The notes under the pieces were generated by a model, which saw nothing but the letters and a program-made list of their open reading frames with translations, had not been told where the DNA came from and did not search any database. This document shows, in pieces, positions 8,560-18,397 of a DNA stretch of 44,527 nucleotides. Position 1 is the stretch's first letter; every line of letters begins with the position of its first letter. Made by a program: the position numbers and the translations under genes. This stretch comes from Candidatus Obscuribacterales bacterium (GTDB lineage Bacteria > Cyanobacteriota > Vampirovibrionia > Obscuribacterales > Obscuribacteraceae): NCBI GenBank assembly GCA_021732025.1, contig JAKFVU010000062.1, forward strand, positions 1 through 44,527. Reading direction: 5' to 3'.

Positions 8560-9483
8560 CTAGATTTCTACGAGCTCTTTCTCTTTAACTGCTTCTACAG
8601 TCTCACTAGATTGAACGAGCTCAGCGTTATCGCTGCTGGCAGTTACAACGGTCTCTTTAGCTGCACGAGCGGCTTTGGCAGCTTTAGCTGCAGCAATTTC
8701 GGCAGGAGAGAGGCTAGGTGTAGGTCTGATTACATCAGTAGCCAAGCCCACTTTCTCCAAGAATGAGATCATCATCCAGGTAGCGTCGAACTCAAACCAT
8801 CTAATGCCATGCTGTGCTGATTTAGGGAAAGCGTGGTGATTGTTGTGCCAGCCTTCACCCATTGCCATAATGCCAACCCATGGAACGTTGCGGCTATCAT
8901 CGCGCACTTCATAGTTGCGGTAGCCCCAGCTCTCTAGGTGGCAGAAGGTGTTAACGAACTGCGGGCTCCAGAACACAAGAATTGAAGCAATCAAGTTTGC
9001 GGTGAAAGCTACAGGTCCGAAAGCCAAAAGAATGATTACGCGGGCAACAATGTTGACCCAGAGACAAAGTTGAGCTTGCTTGGCAGAGTGATCGACACCA
9101 AGCATGCAGAGAAACTTATCTTCGAGCAAATCAGGAACTTGCTTTCTAATTTCTTCAACAGATTGACGTTTCTCCATATCGAACATCCATTTATATAGAG
9201 CATGTTCGAAGCCGTCACGAGGTGAGTGAGGATCTCCAGGAACGTCAGATTTCTGGTGATGCAGTCTGTGCACAGCTACCCATGAAATCGGAGCGCCCAT
9301 CAGTGCGAAGTATCCACCAGAGACGATGAAATACCTTAACCAGTTAGGCACTTTGTATGACTTATGAGTGAGCAACCTGTGGTAGCCGCCGGTGATACCG
9401 ATTGCCAGATATACGTAAGTGACGCCGAACCAAGCAGCAAAAGTCACCCATGTAGTTGGAGTGTTCCAGGCTGAAAAATCCAA
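8560..9483 (-). CDS. Acyl-lipid/acyl-CoA delta-9-type fatty acid desaturase
   Basis: 307 residues. All three histidine boxes of membrane di-iron desaturases are present: HRLLTH (35-40), HRLHH (72-76) and HNNHH (213-217). Hydrophobic segments before box 1 and between boxes 2 and 3 fit the usual four-helix topology. Box spacing and the GEGWHNNHHAFP context match the stearoyl-CoA/DesC group, which inserts the first double bond at C9 of saturated acyl chains in the membrane. The last about 45 residues form an Ala/Lys/Glu-rich tail outside the family core. The gene has its own upstream region and terminator, so it is probably monocistronic. Cold or membrane-fluidity control is typical for such genes but nothing here proves it. 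Confidence 0.93.
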   Translation of the reverse strand: MDFSAWNTPTTWVTFAAWFGVTYVYLAIGITGGYHRLLTHKSYKVPNWLRYFIVSGGYFALMGAPISWVAVHRLHHQKSDVPGDPHSPRDGFEHALYKWMFDMEKRQSVEEIRKQVPDLLEDKFLCMLGVDHSAKQAQLCLWVNIVARVIILLAFGPVAFTANLIASILVFWSPQFVNTFCHLESWGYRNYEVRDDSRNVPWVGIMAMGEGWHNNHHAFPKSAQHGIRWFEFDATWMMISFLEKVGLATDVIRPTPSLSPAEIAAAKAAKAARAAKETVVTASSDNAELVQSSETVEAVKEKELVEI

Positions 9484-9814
9484 GTTGCGAGCCCCCTAAA
9501 AATCTTTGCCGTAATTACGATTATCAACAATGCGGAAAAGCTGAAAAGCCGGTAAGGTTTCAACCGAAATTTCAGTGAAACTGAAAGTTCGTTTTAAGAC
9601 CTTGCAAAGTCCTTTATTTATAGCATGATAAGCAGTTGTCAATCTCTCATACTTAAGACTGATTCTAGCCGAGATCACGGCTCAAGGCCAATAAATGCCC
9701 AATTCTTGGAGTTCGTTAATATTAGGATTTGGCCAAATAGCGCAATAAAACCGGTTACAAAAGTAAAACTTGTGCCGATTCGCAATTTCTGTCAACTTCG
9801 ACACTTAGGAGATC
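9484..9814. other. 331-base divergent intergenic region
   Basis: This lies between the desaturase (-) and patatin (+) genes. It is AT-rich with no credible coding frame. It holds the desaturase promoter candidate listed separately, and GGAG just before the patatin ATG. I see no riboswitch-like or repeated structure. Confidence 0.6.
9615..9642 (-). promoter_or_regulatory. Candidate sigma-70-type promoter for the desaturase
   Basis: Read on the minus strand: TTGACA (9642-9637), a 16-base spacer and TAAATA (9620-9615). A TATAAA overlaps at a shorter 14-base spacing. The perfect -35 box is the main support. It lies about 130 bases upstream of the start codon. Confidence 0.4.
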
Positions 9815-10858
9815 ATGAGACAACGACTCGTTTCGCACTGCTTACTGGCCTGTATTTCTGGACTATCTGTATTGCTTCCGGCACAAGCAGAGGATGCTAG
9901 CCCACCCAATGCTGCCACTAGGCAACAAAAGAAACTAGTACTAGCACTAGGCGGTGGTGGCACCCGTGGTGCCGCACACATAGGCGTATTGAAAGTACTA
10001 GCTAAGAATGGAATAAAAATTGATGCCATAGTTGGCACCAGTATTGGTGCTATTGTCGGAGGTCTTTATTGTTCAGGTCTGAGTGCTGAAGAAATTGAAG
10101 AGATAGTACTGAAAAAATCTTTCTTACGTTCTTATTTAACTGTGCCCATTCCCATTCGAGTAATGGCTGTTCCCCTCTTCTTCATTCCGCACCTTTTTGG
10201 CTATCATCCATACGACGGCCTTTACCGCGGCAACCGCTTTAAAAACTACATTAACGACCAGGCTCCCCTTGAGAATAAAGAGATACAAGGCTTGCCAGTA
10301 AAGTTTGGCGCAGTCTGCTGTGATTTACTGACCGCCGAGCCGTACGTGATCAGAGCAGGTAACTTAGGTCGAGCTATTCAAGCCAGTTCAGCCATTCCAG
10401 CTTTGCGCCGACCGGTGCCTTTCGATGTCGCCAACCCCGACAATCTAGCCATCAAAGACGGGCAACCGACCATGGCTCTCTTGGTCGACGGCGGCATTCA
10501 AGCCAATTTGCCTGCAGAACAAGCCAATGCAATGGCAAAAGAGCTAGGAAATGAAAACGATGTAGCAGTCATTGCCATCAATATAGATGAATCGTTTGAG
10601 CACGAAGGGGGCAAGACTTTCCGCCGCATTGGCAGTGTGAGCAAACGCGTCATCAACATAATGTTGGCCAGCGTCGACCGACCACAGAAAAATCTGGCTC
10701 AACTGACCATTCAACCGAGAACCAATGGCATCGCCTTACTTTCGACGAAAACTCGCGATGTCAAAAGAGCCATAAAGGCAGGCGAAGATGCCACTCAATT
10801 GGCCTTGCCTAAAATCAAGGCTTTAGTCAACCAACAGGTGCTAGGCAAAGATTATTAG
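9815..10858 (+). CDS. Exported patatin-like phospholipase
   Basis: 347 residues. A signal peptide ends at about PAQA (21-25). The patatin core follows: glycine-rich oxyanion loop GGGGTRG (46-52), nucleophile elbow GTSIG with Ser76, and the catalytic Asp225 in VDGG. These make the Ser-Asp dyad of patatin-type lipid acyl hydrolases. The length fits the bacterial RssA/YlbK-like group with little extra sequence. GGAG precedes the ATG. The signal peptide suggests action on envelope or external lipids rather than in the cytoplasm. The desaturase on the opposite strand shares the same intergenic region, a possible lipid-remodelling pairing. The substrate cannot be told from sequence. Confidence 0.9.
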   Translation: MRQRLVSHCLLACISGLSVLLPAQAEDASPPNAATRQQKKLVLALGGGGTRGAAHIGVLKVLAKNGIKIDAIVGTSIGAIVGGLYCSGLSAEEIEEIVLKKSFLRSYLTVPIPIRVMAVPLFFIPHLFGYHPYDGLYRGNRFKNYINDQAPLENKEIQGLPVKFGAVCCDLLTAEPYVIRAGNLGRAIQASSAIPALRRPVPFDVANPDNLAIKDGQPTMALLVDGGIQANLPAEQANAMAKELGNENDVAVIAINIDESFEHEGGKTFRRIGSVSKRVINIMLASVDRPQKNLAQLTIQPRTNGIALLSTKTRDVKRAIKAGEDATQLALPKIKALVNQQVLGKDY

Positions 10859-10969
10859 AGGTAAGGGGGAGCCTTCCCATGAATATGAGAATTCCCACCT
10901 TGTATAGTGCCTGAAAAAAACATACAGTCCTGATAGCACCTGAAAACCCCTACAGTGAGTGTTGGCAAC

Positions 10970-11572
10970 ATGAAAGCAGTGATCACAGGCGGACCGTCGG
11001 TCGGTAAAACCACAATCGTCAATGGCCTTGGTCAACTGGGATATCGAATCGTCAACGAAATCGCCACCCAAATCATTAAAGAGGGTCGCATACTGCCCTG
11101 GGTTGACCGCCAAAAGTTTCAAGCCGAAGTCTTAAAACGGCAGCAATCAGCAGAAGCATCTATTTTAGATTTCGAACAAACTGTGATTCTCGACAGGGGA
11201 ATGTTCGACGGTGAAGCCTATTATCTTCACGACAAGCTGCCAGTGCCATCAGCATTCAGCAATTTAGACTCATCACAGTATGACGTCGCCTTTTTAATTG
11301 AGCCATTGTCGTTCTTCGAAGCCAACGAGATTCGCCAGAACGAAAGCCTCAAGTTCACCAAAGAAATAAGCGTCATTCTCGAGCATTGCTACGCCTCTAG
11401 AAACGTCAAAGTGGTAAGAGTACCGGCCATGCCACCTGCCGAGCGCATAGAATTTGTCAAAAACCAAGTTGAAAGTCTGAAAAAAGGCAAAGCCACAACT
11501 GTCGAACAAGCCGCACACCAAGCAGCCTATATGTTCAGAAGCTATGCTCCAGTAGCTATGGGTAGTTTTTAG
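10970..11572 (+). CDS. AAA_28-family P-loop ATPase/kinase-like protein
   Basis: 200 residues from ATG 10970; an in-frame GTG at 10955 would add five. The protein opens with beta-strand 1 and a Walker A motif, GGPSVGKTT. It continues with LPWVDRQKF, then TVILDRGMFDGEAYY, where the Asp-Arg-Gly follows the Walker B strand. This order is that of the AAA_28 family (NadR-like and other small-molecule kinase-like P-loop proteins). The ATG is preferred because family members begin directly before strand 1, though neither start has a good ribosome-binding site. It follows patatin by 111 bases. The substrate is unknown. A nucleotide or nucleoside kinase-like role is only a family-level guess. Confidence 0.8.
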   Translation: MKAVITGGPSVGKTTIVNGLGQLGYRIVNEIATQIIKEGRILPWVDRQKFQAEVLKRQQSAEASILDFEQTVILDRGMFDGEAYYLHDKLPVPSAFSNLDSSQYDVAFLIEPLSFFEANEIRQNESLKFTKEISVILEHCYASRNVKVVRVPAMPPAERIEFVKNQVESLKKGKATTVEQAAHQAAYMFRSYAPVAMGSF

Positions 11573-11662
11573 ACCTAAATGGCCAAAGCCAAAATCGCCA
11601 AGTTCTAGCATTAAGTCTTGCCCTGAGCGAGAAACCAAGGTGCTAACCTATTAGAAACCTAA

Positions 11663-12943
<1,281 letters not shown>

Positions 12944-12971
12944 TAGCAAACCAAAAGTAGAAAGCAAATAG

Positions 12972-14855
12972 ATGGAAGAAAAATCGTCGCCACTAGACCA
13001 CGGCAGTATCACTCTAGAGCCCGAAATTGAAGGCGAAAGCACCGACCAACTCTGGCTCAGAACAGTCTATCAAGGCGACACTGTGCCTCAGTTTACCTGG
13101 CGTGCCGTGCTTATGGGCGGCGCACTCGGTATGCTCATGTCAATTTCGAATTTATACACTATGCTCAAAGTGGGTTGGGCTTTCGGTGTAGCAATCACAG
13201 CCTGCGTGCTGTCTTTTGTCATATGGCGCGGCATCCGACTGGCTTTTCCGAAAGTCTCTGATATGTCTATATTAGAAAACAATTGCATGCAGTCTACTGC
13301 TTCCGCTGCCGGCTACTCTACAGGGGCAACAGTCGGCATCGCCTTTGGTGCCCTACTCTTAATAACTGGTGAACACCAGCCCTGGACGACTCTTCTTCCT
13401 TGGACATTTGTCTCAGCCATGATGGGTGTCTTTCTGGCCGTGCCGATGAAGCGGCAGATGATCAACATTGAACAACTACCTTTTCCATCGGGAATCGCCG
13501 CCGCTGAAACCTTGAAAAGTCTGCATGGACAGTGCAAAGAAGCAGTCACCCAAGCTTATTCACTTGTTGCCGCCTTGGTGGCTGGAGCCGCTGTCGGCTT
13601 TCTTGGCAAGGGCGAATTTCCTTGGCAAATTGCTGCAAAACTAAAAATACCTGAGCTTATACCCTTTGAAGCGCGCAGCATGGGCGTCAACTTGAAAGAA
13701 ACCCCAGGCTTTGGCTGGGAGCCAAGCTTACTACTGCTCGGCGCCGGCATGCTTGTAGGGATGAGAGTATCGCTTTCAATGTTGGTGGGCTCACTCGTAC
13801 TCTATTTTTTCTTTGGTCCACAAGCACTAAATGCTCACGACATCAGCGCTCCAAAAGCCATCATCAAAGAATGGGCTTTGTGGAGTGGCACCGCCATCAT
13901 GGTAACCAGCGGCCTAACTGCTTTTGCTCTTGAATGGAAAACAATATTGCGCTCACTAAATATTGTGCAAGTTAAGAAAGGCAGTGTTAGCAACGATACA
14001 GAAAATATCGACCCACTGGCCCATATTGAAGTGCCGATGAAATGGCTTGTCTGGGGCATCGTACCGCTCGCCATTGCCAGCATTGCTCTGCAATATTTAG
14101 CCTTTTCAATCTCGCCCATCGTTGGCGCCATGACTATCGTTATGAGCTTCTTTCTTGGCTTGGTAGCCTGCCGCGCCACTGGTGAAACAGACGTGACACC
14201 AATGAGCGCCATGTGCAAAATCACACAGCTGACAGTGGCGGTAATGGCTCCCAAGAACATTGTCACCAATCTCATGGCCGCTTCCGTGACAGCCAATATC
14301 GCTTCAAGTTCAGCTGATTTGCTGACCGATCTTAAAAGTGGCTATCTACTTGGTGCCAACGCTAGAAAACAATTTCAAGCACAACTGGCCGGTGTATTCT
14401 TCGGTGTAGCAGCGGTAGTACCGGCCTGGTATCTCATGGTGCCTAACAAAGCAGCCCTTGAGGCCTTCGAACCACCATCAGTAAATATTTGGAAATCAGT
14501 GGCTTTGGCTCTCAGCCAAGGTATTGAAACAGTTCCACTTAGCGCTCGCTGGGGCATGCTCATTGCCGGATTAATCGGCATAGCACTAGCGCTACTCGAT
14601 AAATACGCAAGCAAAAAATGGAAGCCTTATGTTCCTTCGGCTATGGGCCTCGGTCTTTCGTGGGTGATGCCATTCAGCAATGCCTTTGCCTTCTTCTTAG
14701 GTGCATTAATTGCTACTATTTGGCGTTGGCTATCGAAGAAAAGTGCTGAACTATATGTAGTACCAGTGGCTTCAGGTGCAGTTGCCGGTGAATCACTAAT
14801 GTGCGCTGTAATTGCTATTATTCAGGCTGTTAGTGCTCTCACCGGCAGCCACTAA
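12972..14855 (+). CDS. OPT-family oligopeptide transporter
   Basis: 627 residues with about 14 probable membrane segments and a hydrophilic N-terminal tail of about 40 residues. The segments ISNLYTMLKVGWAFG, NNCMQSTASAAGYS and EQLPFPSGIAAAE are the conserved blocks of the prokaryotic OPT family. OPT proteins import small peptides or metal chelates, driven by the proton gradient, at the inner membrane. The ribosome-binding site is weak. It sits between gdhA and a membrane protein gene that starts about seven bases after its stop. The neighbouring glutamate dehydrogenase favours peptides as cargo, but iron-siderophore or metal-peptide cargo cannot be excluded. Confidence 0.92.
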   Translation: MEEKSSPLDHGSITLEPEIEGESTDQLWLRTVYQGDTVPQFTWRAVLMGGALGMLMSISNLYTMLKVGWAFGVAITACVLSFVIWRGIRLAFPKVSDMSILENNCMQSTASAAGYSTGATVGIAFGALLLITGEHQPWTTLLPWTFVSAMMGVFLAVPMKRQMINIEQLPFPSGIAAAETLKSLHGQCKEAVTQAYSLVAALVAGAAVGFLGKGEFPWQIAAKLKIPELIPFEARSMGVNLKETPGFGWEPSLLLLGAGMLVGMRVSLSMLVGSLVLYFFFGPQALNAHDISAPKAIIKEWALWSGTAIMVTSGLTAFALEWKTILRSLNIVQVKKGSVSNDTENIDPLAHIEVPMKWLVWGIVPLAIASIALQYLAFSISPIVGAMTIVMSFFLGLVACRATGETDVTPMSAMCKITQLTVAVMAPKNIVTNLMAASVTANIASSSADLLTDLKSGYLLGANARKQFQAQLAGVFFGVAAVVPAWYLMVPNKAALEAFEPPSVNIWKSVALALSQGIETVPLSARWGMLIAGLIGIALALLDKYASKKWKPYVPSAMGLGLSWVMPFSNAFAFFLGALIATIWRWLSKKSAELYVVPVASGAVAGESLMCAVIAIIQAVSALTGSH

Positions 14856-14862
14856 CAACATT

Positions 14863-16128
14863 GTGAGTACTCCCACTGATCAAAAGCAAATTGTCATTCG
14901 CGCCATCAATCAACTTGGTCGCCGAGTTACTGCAGCTGACGTGGCTACTAAAACTGGTCTTTCGCTCAGTGACAGCAACCGCCTGCTCAACGAAGTTGCT
15001 GCTGATGTGGGCGGCCACCTCGAGGTCTCAAAACTCGGCTTTGTTGCTTACTGCTTCAGCCCAGGCTTTCAAAATAATTATTTAGCAACTGGCATAAAAG
15101 CTTTCGCAGAAAAAGCCGGCAAAATATTCTTCGAAGTGGCCTTCTTCATTGTCAAAATCTCTTTTGGAATTTTACTATTGGCCTCGCTGGCAATAGTTAT
15201 TCTGGCGGTAATGCTGACAATCTTCGTCACTACTTTTGGCACAGAAAAGAAAAATAAAAGACAACCATTTTTAGATCTGATTATTTTGCGCGATCTAATC
15301 TTCTGGCAGCCCAACCGCTCTAGACACCTTGCCGGGCAGCCAATTAGCGCAACAGTTGAGCGAATCAAAAACGACAATTTTCTGATCAACTGCTTCTCTT
15401 TTCTCTTTGGCGACAAAAACCCAAACGCCGAAAACGAAGAAAGGCAATGGCGTCTAATCGCTCAACTCATTCACAACAACGGGGGCGTTGTCACGGCCGA
15501 GCAATTGGCTCCACTTTTACTTAGTGAGATCGCAGAAAAAGAAGACAACGAAGATTTTGTATTACCGGTTCTCTGCCGCTTCGATGGCAGAGCAGAGGTA
15601 AGTGTAAGCGGCTCAATCATCTATCTATTTCCTTCGCTGCAAGTTAGCGCCGGGCCAACAGAACCGCCGCAAATCGTCCTGCAGAACTTCCTTCCCCCAG
15701 TCCTTTTAGAGTATGAAATACCGTTCTCTGAACTATCAATCGAGCAGCTGCGACCGGTTCTAGCTATCGCTACCCTCAATTTGGCAGGCACTTGGTGGCT
15801 AGCCTTTACAGCTCACCGCCTCGTACACATATACCGCTGGCAAGCCGACATACTAGTAATCTATGGCACACTCTTCGTTATAATTCCCCTGTTACGCTGG
15901 CTCTACCTACACTGGGTCAATGCAGGAATTAGTTTGCGCAACGCCGAGCGAGAGAAACTTGCAAATAAACTGATTGAGCCAGACCAGACTCTAATTGAGA
16001 AACTGAAAGAGCGTGAAAAAATGGCGCAAAATCTTACAACTAGCCCTCATACTATTGATTCGACATCAATAATTTATACTAGCGAAAAAGAATACTTGGA
16101 ACAAATAATCGAGGATGCTCAGCCATGA
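14863..16128 (+). CDS. Cyanobacterial/plastid-type conserved membrane protein
   Basis: 421 residues from GTG 14863; a TTG start at 14812 would overlap the OPT gene and looks less likely. Residues about 5-65 form a winged-helix-like region with RVTAADVATKTGLSL and GGHLEVSKLGFVAYCF. A strong membrane helix follows (KISFGILLLASLAIVILAV...). Next comes NCFSFLFGDKNPNAENEERQW and a second helix-turn region with GGVVTAEQLAP and LPVLCRFDGRAEVS. Two more membrane helices come before a charged tail. I recognise this order from a conserved cyanobacterial family with chloroplast homologues (At5g03900-like). The biochemical role of that family is, as far as I know, unsettled. The stop overlaps the next start by four bases (ATGA), so it is translationally coupled to the MOSC gene. 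Confidence 0.7.
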   Translation: MSTPTDQKQIVIRAINQLGRRVTAADVATKTGLSLSDSNRLLNEVAADVGGHLEVSKLGFVAYCFSPGFQNNYLATGIKAFAEKAGKIFFEVAFFIVKISFGILLLASLAIVILAVMLTIFVTTFGTEKKNKRQPFLDLIILRDLIFWQPNRSRHLAGQPISATVERIKNDNFLINCFSFLFGDKNPNAENEERQWRLIAQLIHNNGGVVTAEQLAPLLLSEIAEKEDNEDFVLPVLCRFDGRAEVSVSGSIIYLFPSLQVSAGPTEPPQIVLQNFLPPVLLEYEIPFSELSIEQLRPVLAIATLNLAGTWWLAFTAHRLVHIYRWQADILVIYGTLFVIIPLLRWLYLHWVNAGISLRNAEREKLANKLIEPDQTLIEKLKEREKMAQNLTTSPHTIDSTSIIYTSEKEYLEQIIEDAQP

Positions 16129-16961
16129 CTAACTCTTCTTTGACAGATTCATCACTGACCGTCACATCGTTGACTATTTACCCTGTTAAAAGTCTGGCTG
16201 GAATATCACTCAACAGCGCCAAATTAGAAAAACGCGGCTTTAAATATGACCGCGAATGGATGGTAGTGACTGAAGCTGGCAACTTTCTCACGCAAAGAGA
16301 ACTGGCACCCATGGCGTTGATTCAAACGGCCATACTGGAACACACTCTTCGTCTCACCATGCCCCTAGGTGACAGCATTGAAGTGCCGCTTACTATTAAC
16401 ACTGCTACTTCAGCAAAACCTATCGATGTCAAAGTTTGGAAAGATACATGCAAAGCCATCGACCAAGGGGAGGAAGCCGCTGGTTTGCTCTCGCGCTATC
16501 TTGAAAGAAAAGTACGTCTGGTGCGCATGGACCCAACATTTAACCGCATCGTTGACCAACAATATGCTGACTCACCCGATAATGTTGTCAGTTTCGCTGA
16601 CGGTTTTCCTGTTTTAGTGATCAGTGACGAGTCGCTAGCAGAGCTGAATAGAAGGCTTGAATATCCACTACCAATGAACCGCTTTAGACCGAACATCACA
16701 GTTGGTGGCAGTGCTCCTTTTGCTGAAGATACCTGGGCAGAAATGTCAATCGACAAAGTAAAACTCAGTGTGGTTAAAGCTTGCGACCGCTGCAAAATTA
16801 CAACCATTGACCAAGATACTGCCGAGTCTTCCCTTGAGCCCCTTAAGACACTGTCTTATTTCCGTAAAGCGGAGGGCAAAGTTTTGTTCGGGCAAAATGC
16901 CATTCCACAAAACAATGGCGAAATCAGAATTGGTGACGCAGTATTGGTGAAGGCAAAATAA
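16125..16961 (+). CDS. MOSC-domain protein (YcbX/mARC-like, no ferredoxin domain)
   Basis: 278 residues. An N-terminal MOSC_N beta-barrel (about 12-120, with TIYPVKSLAGI and KYDREWMVV) is followed by the MOSC domain (about 125-275) with MNRFRPNITVGG. The conserved cysteines are Cys220 and Cys223 in KACDRCKITTID. In mARC and YcbX proteins the molybdenum cofactor is held by one such cysteine, and they reduce N-hydroxylated compounds. E. coli YcbX carries an extra C-terminal 2Fe-2S domain that is absent here, so an external electron donor would be needed. Its start overlaps the stop of the upstream membrane protein gene. Confidence 0.9.
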   Translation: MTNSSLTDSSLTVTSLTIYPVKSLAGISLNSAKLEKRGFKYDREWMVVTEAGNFLTQRELAPMALIQTAILEHTLRLTMPLGDSIEVPLTINTATSAKPIDVKVWKDTCKAIDQGEEAAGLLSRYLERKVRLVRMDPTFNRIVDQQYADSPDNVVSFADGFPVLVISDESLAELNRRLEYPLPMNRFRPNITVGGSAPFAEDTWAEMSIDKVKLSVVKACDRCKITTIDQDTAESSLEPLKTLSYFRKAEGKVLFGQNAIPQNNGEIRIGDAVLVKAK

Positions 16962-16966
16962 TTGCC

Positions 16967-17662
16967 ATGAGCAAATGGAATCCCTTTTTTAGTCTGGTAG
17001 TTTATTTTGGCACAATTGCACTATCGTGCAATCAATCGGCACAAGCAGCGGCCGAACAAGATTTTCAATTGTGGACACCGGTGATGCTCGACCGTACAGT
17101 CTACAAAAAAGTGCACGGATATTTAGAAGTAATTCCGCGGGTGGGCGATAATGTCTCTGGCTTGAATCAATTCATGTTACGCCCTGCCCTAGAGTACCGA
17201 TTAAAAGAAAACTTCTCAATTTTTGCCGGATACGCCTGGCTTTCAAACTATACAGACAGTGGAGTTCAGAACGAGCACCGCATCTGGCAACAAGTACTGA
17301 TGAACAAGAGCTTCAAGCGCTGCTTACTAATCAATCGCAGCCGCATTGAGCAGAGATTATTTGAACCAATTGATGGTGCAAGCGTAAGAGTAAGACACTT
17401 GGTCAAAGTAAACTATCCTGTGCACAAACGCGTTTATGCCACTGTCTCCAATGAACTATTTATCAACTTGAATAGCCTTGAAGGAGGACCTCAAGCTGGT
17501 ATTGACCAGAACCGCCTCTTTGCTGGCGTCGGCATTAAGACACTGAAAAAGGCTCGAGTAGAAGTAGGCTACCAATACCAGTACATCAATAGATCAGACA
17601 GGTTCGATGATCAGGCCAACCATGCCATAGTAATTCAATCTTTCGTCGGCTTAAAAGACTAA
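16967..17662 (+). CDS. DUF2490-type outer-membrane beta-barrel protein
   Basis: 231 residues with a signal peptide ending near SAQA. The mature protein shows alternating hydrophobic/polar beta strands with aromatic ends. It begins FQLWTPVMLDRTV and has conserved-type blocks YAWLSNYTD, NRSRIEQR, NELFINLN and DQNRLFAGVG, as in DUF2490 barrels. It ends in a strand (IQSFVGLKD). It starts five bases after the MOSC stop, so it is in the same operon. It is evidence that the host has an outer membrane. Pore or structural function unknown. Confidence 0.82.
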   Translation: MSKWNPFFSLVVYFGTIALSCNQSAQAAAEQDFQLWTPVMLDRTVYKKVHGYLEVIPRVGDNVSGLNQFMLRPALEYRLKENFSIFAGYAWLSNYTDSGVQNEHRIWQQVLMNKSFKRCLLINRSRIEQRLFEPIDGASVRVRHLVKVNYPVHKRVYATVSNELFINLNSLEGGPQAGIDQNRLFAGVGIKTLKKARVEVGYQYQYINRSDRFDDQANHAIVIQSFVGLKD

Positions 17663-17677
17663 GAGAGGAGATCGTTC

Positions 17678-18385
17678 GTGAACAATTCAGAGTGCAGTGA
17701 GCTATTTAATCGTCTATCTACGCCGCTGATTGCTGATGCCTGTATTCGCCTCAAACTACCAGTACGCTCAATGCCAGCGGGTTTAACAGCCCTGCTACCT
17801 GGTAGCAAGGTCGCCGGTCGCGTCTTGCCAGTAAAACACTACGGTAGTGTTGATATTTTTCTTGAAGCCATGCTACAGGCACGTCCGGGCGACATATTGT
17901 GCATTGACGATCGCGGCAGGAACGACCAGGCCTGCATCGGGGACTTAACGGCACTGGAGGCAAGGAGTTATGGCATAGCCGCACTTCTTGTTTGGGGCTG
18001 CCACCGAGACACGGATGAACTCTTGCGGATTGGTTTGCCAATCTTCAGCTACGGAAGACACCCATCTGGCCCACAGAAGCCAGAACCAGCCGAACCAAAC
18101 TCAATCGGTTCCGTCAATCTAGGAGGCACTGCTATCGATACCAATGACTATGCCTTCATAGACTCTGACGGTGCCGTTTTTGTTGACCAAGATCATATCA
18201 ATGACGTATTCGCCACAGCAAAACAAATTTGCGAAGTAGAATCAAAACAGGCGCAATTAGTGAGAGACGGCCAAAATTTGCACAGTCAACTTATGTTTGA
18301 TGAATATCTCAAGAAGCGAGCGCTAGAGCCATCTTTCACTTTCCGCGAGCACCTGCGGGCTCTAGCAAAATCAATAGAAGAATAA
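17678..18385 (+). CDS. RraA-family protein (aldolase-like fold)
   Basis: 235 residues; GTG start with GAGGAG upstream. The RraA/HMG-aldolase pattern is visible: TPLIADAC near the N-terminus, PGDILCIDD, then IGDLTALEARSYGIAALLVWGCHRDTDEL. The GDL Asp and the Arg-Asp pair used by family aldolases for metal and substrate binding are both kept. Members include RNase E inhibitors and 4-hydroxy-4-methyl-2-oxoglutarate aldolases. The retained catalytic residues favour a 2-oxoacid aldolase or decarboxylase over a pure RNase regulator. It is the last gene of the gdhA-led cluster and its end faces the next gene's end across only 12 bases. Confidence 0.85.
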   Translation: MNNSECSELFNRLSTPLIADACIRLKLPVRSMPAGLTALLPGSKVAGRVLPVKHYGSVDIFLEAMLQARPGDILCIDDRGRNDQACIGDLTALEARSYGIAALLVWGCHRDTDELLRIGLPIFSYGRHPSGPQKPEPAEPNSIGSVNLGGTAIDTNDYAFIDSDGAVFVDQDHINDVFATAKQICEVESKQAQLVRDGQNLHSQLMFDEYLKKRALEPSFTFREHLRALAKSIEE

Positions 18386-18397
18386 GTGTAAGGTGGG

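Noticed and set aside
14812..14862. TTG start extending the membrane protein into the OPT gene
   Set aside because: It would overlap OPT by 44 bases with no ribosome-binding site. The GTG at 14863 begins where the conserved region starts.
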